33,019 bases of DNA, taken from Flavobacteriaceae bacterium. Its GTDB lineage: Bacteria > Bacteroidota > Bacteroidia > Flavobacteriales > Flavobacteriaceae. Positions within the stretch are counted from its first letter, which is position 1, and the number at the start of each line of letters is the position of its first letter. Location of the stretch: positions 23,031 to 56,049 of the forward strand of contig PACX01000029.1 of NCBI GenBank assembly GCA_002702895.1. The letters are read 5' to 3'. Shown here in pieces: positions 30,103-33,019 of this stretch. Below the pieces are notes generated by a model. That model did not search any database, was not told the DNA's origin, and worked only from the letters and a program-made list of their open reading frames with translations. The translations under genes and the position numbers were made by a program.

Positions 30103-30705
30103 TTATTTTATTAAATCTTTAAAGTCTATTTTAAATTCTTTAATTCTTGGGTTAGAAACTCTCATTATATATAAGTCATTAGGATTTTTTTTCTTATAAT
30201 CTTGGTGGTAACTTTCAGCTTTGTAAAATTTTTTAAAAGGTAATACTTGTGTTGTTATTTTATTGTAAACTTTATTTTTTAAAAGATTTTGTATTTCATT
30301 TCTAATAATTAATTCTTCTTTTTTTGAACTATAAAATGCAATGGATCTATACTGAGTTCCTAAATCAGGACCTTGCCTATTTAATGTTGTAGGATCATGT
30401 GAGCCAAAGAAAACTTTTACTAATGTTTTAAATTCAATTAGATTAGGGTCATATACAACTTCAACAACTTCAGCATGACCTGTGCTTCCACTCATTACTT
30501 GATAATAAGTTGGGTTTTTAGTAAAACCTCCTGAATACCCTGAGTCAACTTTCTTTACACCTTTTAAACTTTCATAAATGCCTTCTACACACCAAAAACA
30601 TCCTGAAGCAAAATATGCTTTTTTTAAATCTTGACGATCATTTGAATATTTTGAATTGTTTTGTTGAAAAATTAAGGTTGTGAATATTAATAATATTTTA
30701 ATCAT
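30103..30705 (-). CDS. msrA: Peptide-methionine (S)-S-oxide reductase, probably exported
   Basis: A 200-residue enzyme that reduces methionine S-sulfoxide in proteins. The active site GCFWCVEG is at about residue 35; only these two cysteines exist, so the second must act as the resolving cysteine. SGYSGG, STGHAEVVEVVYDP and FGSHDPTTLNRQGPDLGTQYRS complete the substrate pocket. The N-terminus (MIKILLIFTTLIFQQNNSK) looks like a signal peptide, suggesting periplasmic repair. No MsrB domain is fused. Its start overlaps the end of the glycosyltransferase gene by 8 bases. Confidence 0.95.
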   Translation of the reverse strand: MIKILLIFTTLIFQQNNSKYSNDRQDLKKAYFASGCFWCVEGIYESLKGVKKVDSGYSGGFTKNPTYYQVMSGSTGHAEVVEVVYDPNLIEFKTLVKVFFGSHDPTTLNRQGPDLGTQYRSIAFYSSKKEELIIRNEIQNLLKNKVYNKITTQVLPFKKFYKAESYHQDYKKKNPNDLYIMRVSNPRIKEFKIDFKDLIK

Positions 30706-31816
30706 TTTTATTATTTATTAGTTTTAAAACAAATTTTTTCCAATTACTTTTTTTCTTTTTTTCTCTAATTTTATTAATCAATAAATTTTTGTCGTAATCA
30801 ATTGCAAATAATATTTTTTTTGATAAATCTTTATAATTTGGTTCTGAGATAAAACCATCTTGATTATCTGTAATGTATTCTGAAAGGCCTTTAATATTTG
30901 TTGAAACAATTGGTATTTCAAATTGTAATGCCAAAGAGCTAATTCCACTTTGAGATGCTTTCTTGTAGGGTTGAATCACTAAATCAGATGAACAAAACCA
31001 ATATTTTACTTCATTTTCATTAATAAAATTGTTATTAATTATTATATAATTGTTTAAATTTTCTTTGGAAATTATTTTCTTATATTTTTTAAATGAATCA
31101 TAGTTTTCTCCTACTATTAATAGTTTTAACTCTTTTTTTTCTTTAATTATTTTTGACATTGATTTAATCAATATCTCTAAACCTTTATATTCTCTTATTA
31201 TTCCAAAAAAAAGTATATAAGTTGAATCTTTAGATAAATTAAGCTTTTTCTTTGCTAAATTTTTATTAATTGGTTCCCCAAAGTTTTTTGGAGCTGGCAG
31301 ATATAATTCAATTCCTTTTTTAGCATTATTTATTGTTTTTATTTGTTCCATTACATTTTTTGAAAATGTAGCATATTTATCAATTTTTTTTAAATAAAAT
31401 TTTAATAAAAATTTTTGTAAAAAATTATTTTCATGCGGAAATGCATTGTGAATTAATCCAATTTTTTTGATTTTTTTATTAATTCTTTGATTAATATATG
31501 AAAAGCTAATTGCCATGTATGGTGTCCAATAGCAACTAATTAATATGTCAGGATTTATATTATTTATTTTTTTTGCAGATGAAATCCAATTAAAAGGATT
31601 TAATGAGTTGATAATTCTATTAGCTTTTATCTTTGGTAAGATAGATTTATTTGATAATTGGGTTTTTCCGGGAAAAAAAATAGCAGGATATTGTAAATTA
31701 AATGTAAAGACCGTTACTAAGTGTCCTAATTTTTGAAGATTTTCACATAGTTCTTGATTCGTGTCTGAAATTCCTCCTCTATATGGAAAATATGGACCTA
31801 TAAGAACTATATTCAT
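30698..31816 (-). CDS. GT4-family glycosyltransferase
   Basis: A 372-residue GT-B glycosyltransferase that transfers sugar from a nucleotide-sugar donor. The N-terminus IGPYFPYRGGISDTNQELCENL is the acceptor-domain glycine-rich loop, and the C-terminal domain has YILFFGIIREYKGLEILIKSM and the donor-site region SDLVIQPYKKASQSGISSLALQFEIPIVST, where the usual ExxxxxE is changed to QSGISSLA. That loss of a canonical acidic pair occurs in several GT4 subgroups. It may act in cell-surface polysaccharide synthesis. It sits between secA (9-base gap) and msrA (8-base overlap) on the same strand. Confidence 0.85.
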   Translation of the reverse strand: MNIVLIGPYFPYRGGISDTNQELCENLQKLGHLVTVFTFNLQYPAIFFPGKTQLSNKSILPKIKANRIINSLNPFNWISSAKKINNINPDILISCYWTPYMAISFSYINQRINKKIKKIGLIHNAFPHENNFLQKFLLKFYLKKIDKYATFSKNVMEQIKTINNAKKGIELYLPAPKNFGEPINKNLAKKKLNLSKDSTYILFFGIIREYKGLEILIKSMSKIIKEKKELKLLIVGENYDSFKKYKKIISKENLNNYIIINNNFINENEVKYWFCSSDLVIQPYKKASQSGISSLALQFEIPIVSTNIKGLSEYITDNQDGFISEPNYKDLSKKILFAIDYDKNLLINKIREKKKKSNWKKFVLKLINNKND

Positions 31817-31825
31817 TTGTTTAGT

Positions 31826-33019
31826 TTAATTATTGATCAATACCCAATCTCCGTTTTTTAAATGATTTTCAGCTATTTTATATTTTAATGTCTTTTGCTC
31901 ACCACTTGAAATATTTTTAATTGTAACTTTTTCATTCCTGCCTATTTTTTTTGATTCCCTAATAATAGTTTCAACTGGTTCATTATTGGATGAAGCATTT
32001 TCTCCCACTTTTCTATTTATTGAAGCCAATTCATCACTGTTTAATACTTCTTCTTTCGATAAATTAAGCTGTTGTTTTCTCCTAATTCTTCTATCTTCTC
32101 TAATTTCTGAAGGATTTTTAGATGGTAATTCTCCTTTAAATAAAAAAGATATAATTTCTTTATTAATTTCATCAAGTGATGATTCAAATAAATTATATGC
32201 CTCAAATTTGTAAATTACTAATGGATCTTTTTGTTCATGTACTGCTAATTGAACAGATTGTTTTAATTCATCCATCTTTCTCAAATGATTTTTCCATGTT
32301 TCGTCTATAATTGCTAGGGAAATATTTTTTTCAAAATCATTTATTAGTGTCTCTCCTTTTGATTCATAGGCTAATTTTAAATTTGAAACAACATTAAGAG
32401 TTTTCTTCCCATCTGTAAAAGGAACAACAATTCTTTCAAAATTATTAGAGGGATTTTCATAAACATTTTTTATTACTGGATAAACTTTTTCTGCACTTAA
32501 TTTGACTTTTGAATTATAATGATTATGTGCACTTCTATAAGTTTTAAAAATAATATCATCATTTTCTGTTTTTTCAAAATCTTCTTCTGTAAATTCAGAG
32601 CTAATTGAAAAGTATCTAATTATGTCAAACTCATAGTCTTTATAGCTATTAGATATTTTATTGTTTTTAACAATTAGTTCAGTTGTATCATAAATCATAT
32701 TGGCTATATCAACCTTTAATCTATACCCTTCTAAAGCATGTTTTCTTCTTTTATATATAATCTCTCTTTGAGCATTCATTACATCATCATATTCTAATAG
32801 TCTTTTTCTAATTCCAAAGTTGTTTTCTTCAACCTTTTTTTGCGCTCTTTCTATTGTTTTTGTCATCATGGAATGTTGTATAACCTCTCCTTCTTCTAAT
32901 CCCATCTTATCCATCATTTTGGCAACTCTGTCGGAGCCAAACAATCTCATTAAATTATCTTCTAATGAGACATAGAACTGTGAGCTTCCTGGGTCACCTT
33001 GTCTCCCTGACCTTCCTCT
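31826..33019 (-). CDS. secA: Protein translocase ATPase SecA, C-terminal part
   Basis: The last 397 residues of SecA; the gene runs off the right edge. The visible part begins with GRQGDPGSSQFYVSLEDNLM at the end of the second nucleotide-binding fold, then MDKMGLEEGEVIQHSMMTKT, AQKKVEENNFGIRKRLLEYD and VMNAQREIIYKRR (helical scaffold), and the late MDELKQSVQLAVHEQKDPLVIYKFEAYNLF. SecA drives export of unfolded proteins through SecYEG. There is no C-terminal zinc-binding tail (CxCxSGxxxxxCH), so a SecB-binding tail is absent; the protein ends in NHLKNGDWVLINN, a form I believe is usual in this phylum. It is the first visible gene of a unit with the glycosyltransferase and msrA. Confidence 0.97.
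   Translation of the reverse strand, partial: RGRSGRQGDPGSSQFYVSLEDNLMRLFGSDRVAKMMDKMGLEEGEVIQHSMMTKTIERAQKKVEENNFGIRKRLLEYDDVMNAQREIIYKRRKHALEGYRLKVDIANMIYDTTELIVKNNKISNSYKDYEFDIIRYFSISSEFTEEDFEKTENDDIIFKTYRSAHNHYNSKVKLSAEKVYPVIKNVYENPSNNFERIVVPFTDGKKTLNVVSNLKLAYESKGETLINDFEKNISLAIIDETWKNHLRKMDELKQSVQLAVHEQKDPLVIYKFEAYNLFESSLDEINKEIISFLFKGELPSKNPSEIREDRRIRRKQQLNLSKEEVLNSDELASINRKVGENASSNNEPVETIIRESKKIGRNEKVTIKNISSGEQKTLKYKIAENHLKNGDWVLINN

Noticed and set aside
1-33019. Mobile element, prophage, CRISPR or defence island
   Set aside because: No transposase, integrase, terminal inverted repeats with target duplications, repeat-spacer arrays, or defence families were recognised; composition looks uniform by eye.

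Overview
The window is a chromosomal segment of a member of the Bacteroidota, most likely a marine flavobacterium with a compact, strongly AT-rich genome. The evidence is the gene content and the expression signals. Typical families include DUF4920, DUF6029, an Omp28-related lipoprotein with a TlpA partner, an epimerase-type threonine dehydrogenase paired with Kbl, a porin-GlnK-Amt operon, a short DnaJ, and a sigma-54 activator without a DNA-binding domain. Shine-Dalgarno sequences are almost absent. Several starts are preceded by the Bacteroidota -7 motif TAnnTTTG, and in the best case also by a -33 TTG. I see no phage, insertion sequence, CRISPR array or defence system; this is mainly core-genome territory.

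Layout. 1-3.8 kb: a truncated esterase, a SnoaL-like lipoprotein, a DUF4920 protein, one tRNA-Arg with its terminator, and small conserved genes (DUF2256, an unknown 133-residue protein, a CIA30 protein, a flavodoxin-fold reductase, a 77-residue protein). 3.8-6 kb: the threonine-to-glycine module tdh/kbl, divergently arranged. 6-9.6 kb: an envelope and redox group (DUF6029 barrel, TlpA-like thioredoxin, Omp28-related lipoprotein). 9.6-11.8 kb: a 49-codon gene, a Ca/Na exchanger and a type II glutamine synthetase, the last two separated by a hairpin terminator. 12-16.8 kb: purM-like gene, prfA, pyrF, then a convergent exported amidohydrolase. 16.9-19.2 kb: the ammonium-uptake operon (porin, PII protein, Amt), read leftwards. 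19.4-22.4 kb: a fluoride channel with a small membrane partner, a MazG-like pyrophosphohydrolase, ilvE, and a TIGR01777 epimerase-like gene. 22.4-24.2 kb: grpE-dnaJ behind the best promoter in the window. 24.2-30.1 kb: MscS channel, sigma-54 response regulator, M28 peptidase, PAP2 phosphatase and LtaS-like sulfatase-fold enzyme, tightly spaced and probably co-transcribed. 30.1 kb to the end: secA (3' part), a glycosyltransferase and an exported MsrA, read leftwards.

How the genes work together. Nitrogen handling recurs: glutamine synthetase, the porin-PII-Amt operon, threonine breakdown to glycine, and branched-chain transamination. Protein quality control appears in GrpE/DnaJ, MsrA, TlpA and the Omp28 thioredoxin-like protein. 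Coding density is extreme: four convergent gene pairs share their stop codons in a 4-base TTAA or CTAA overlap, and many co-directional genes are separated by fewer than 10 bases.

The observations I consider most worth checking are: a tRNA-Arg in which the usual G19-C56 tertiary pair is replaced by A19-U56; a grpE promoter in which a sigma-54-like -24/-12 element overlaps a housekeeping -33/-7 promoter, followed by a possible 26-codon hydrophobic leader ORF; DnaJ with only half of its zinc ligands; the sigma-54 activator with no DNA-binding domain; and the interlocked stop codons. Several of these may be normal for the clade. I could not run any comparison, and all family assignments rest on motif recognition by eye.
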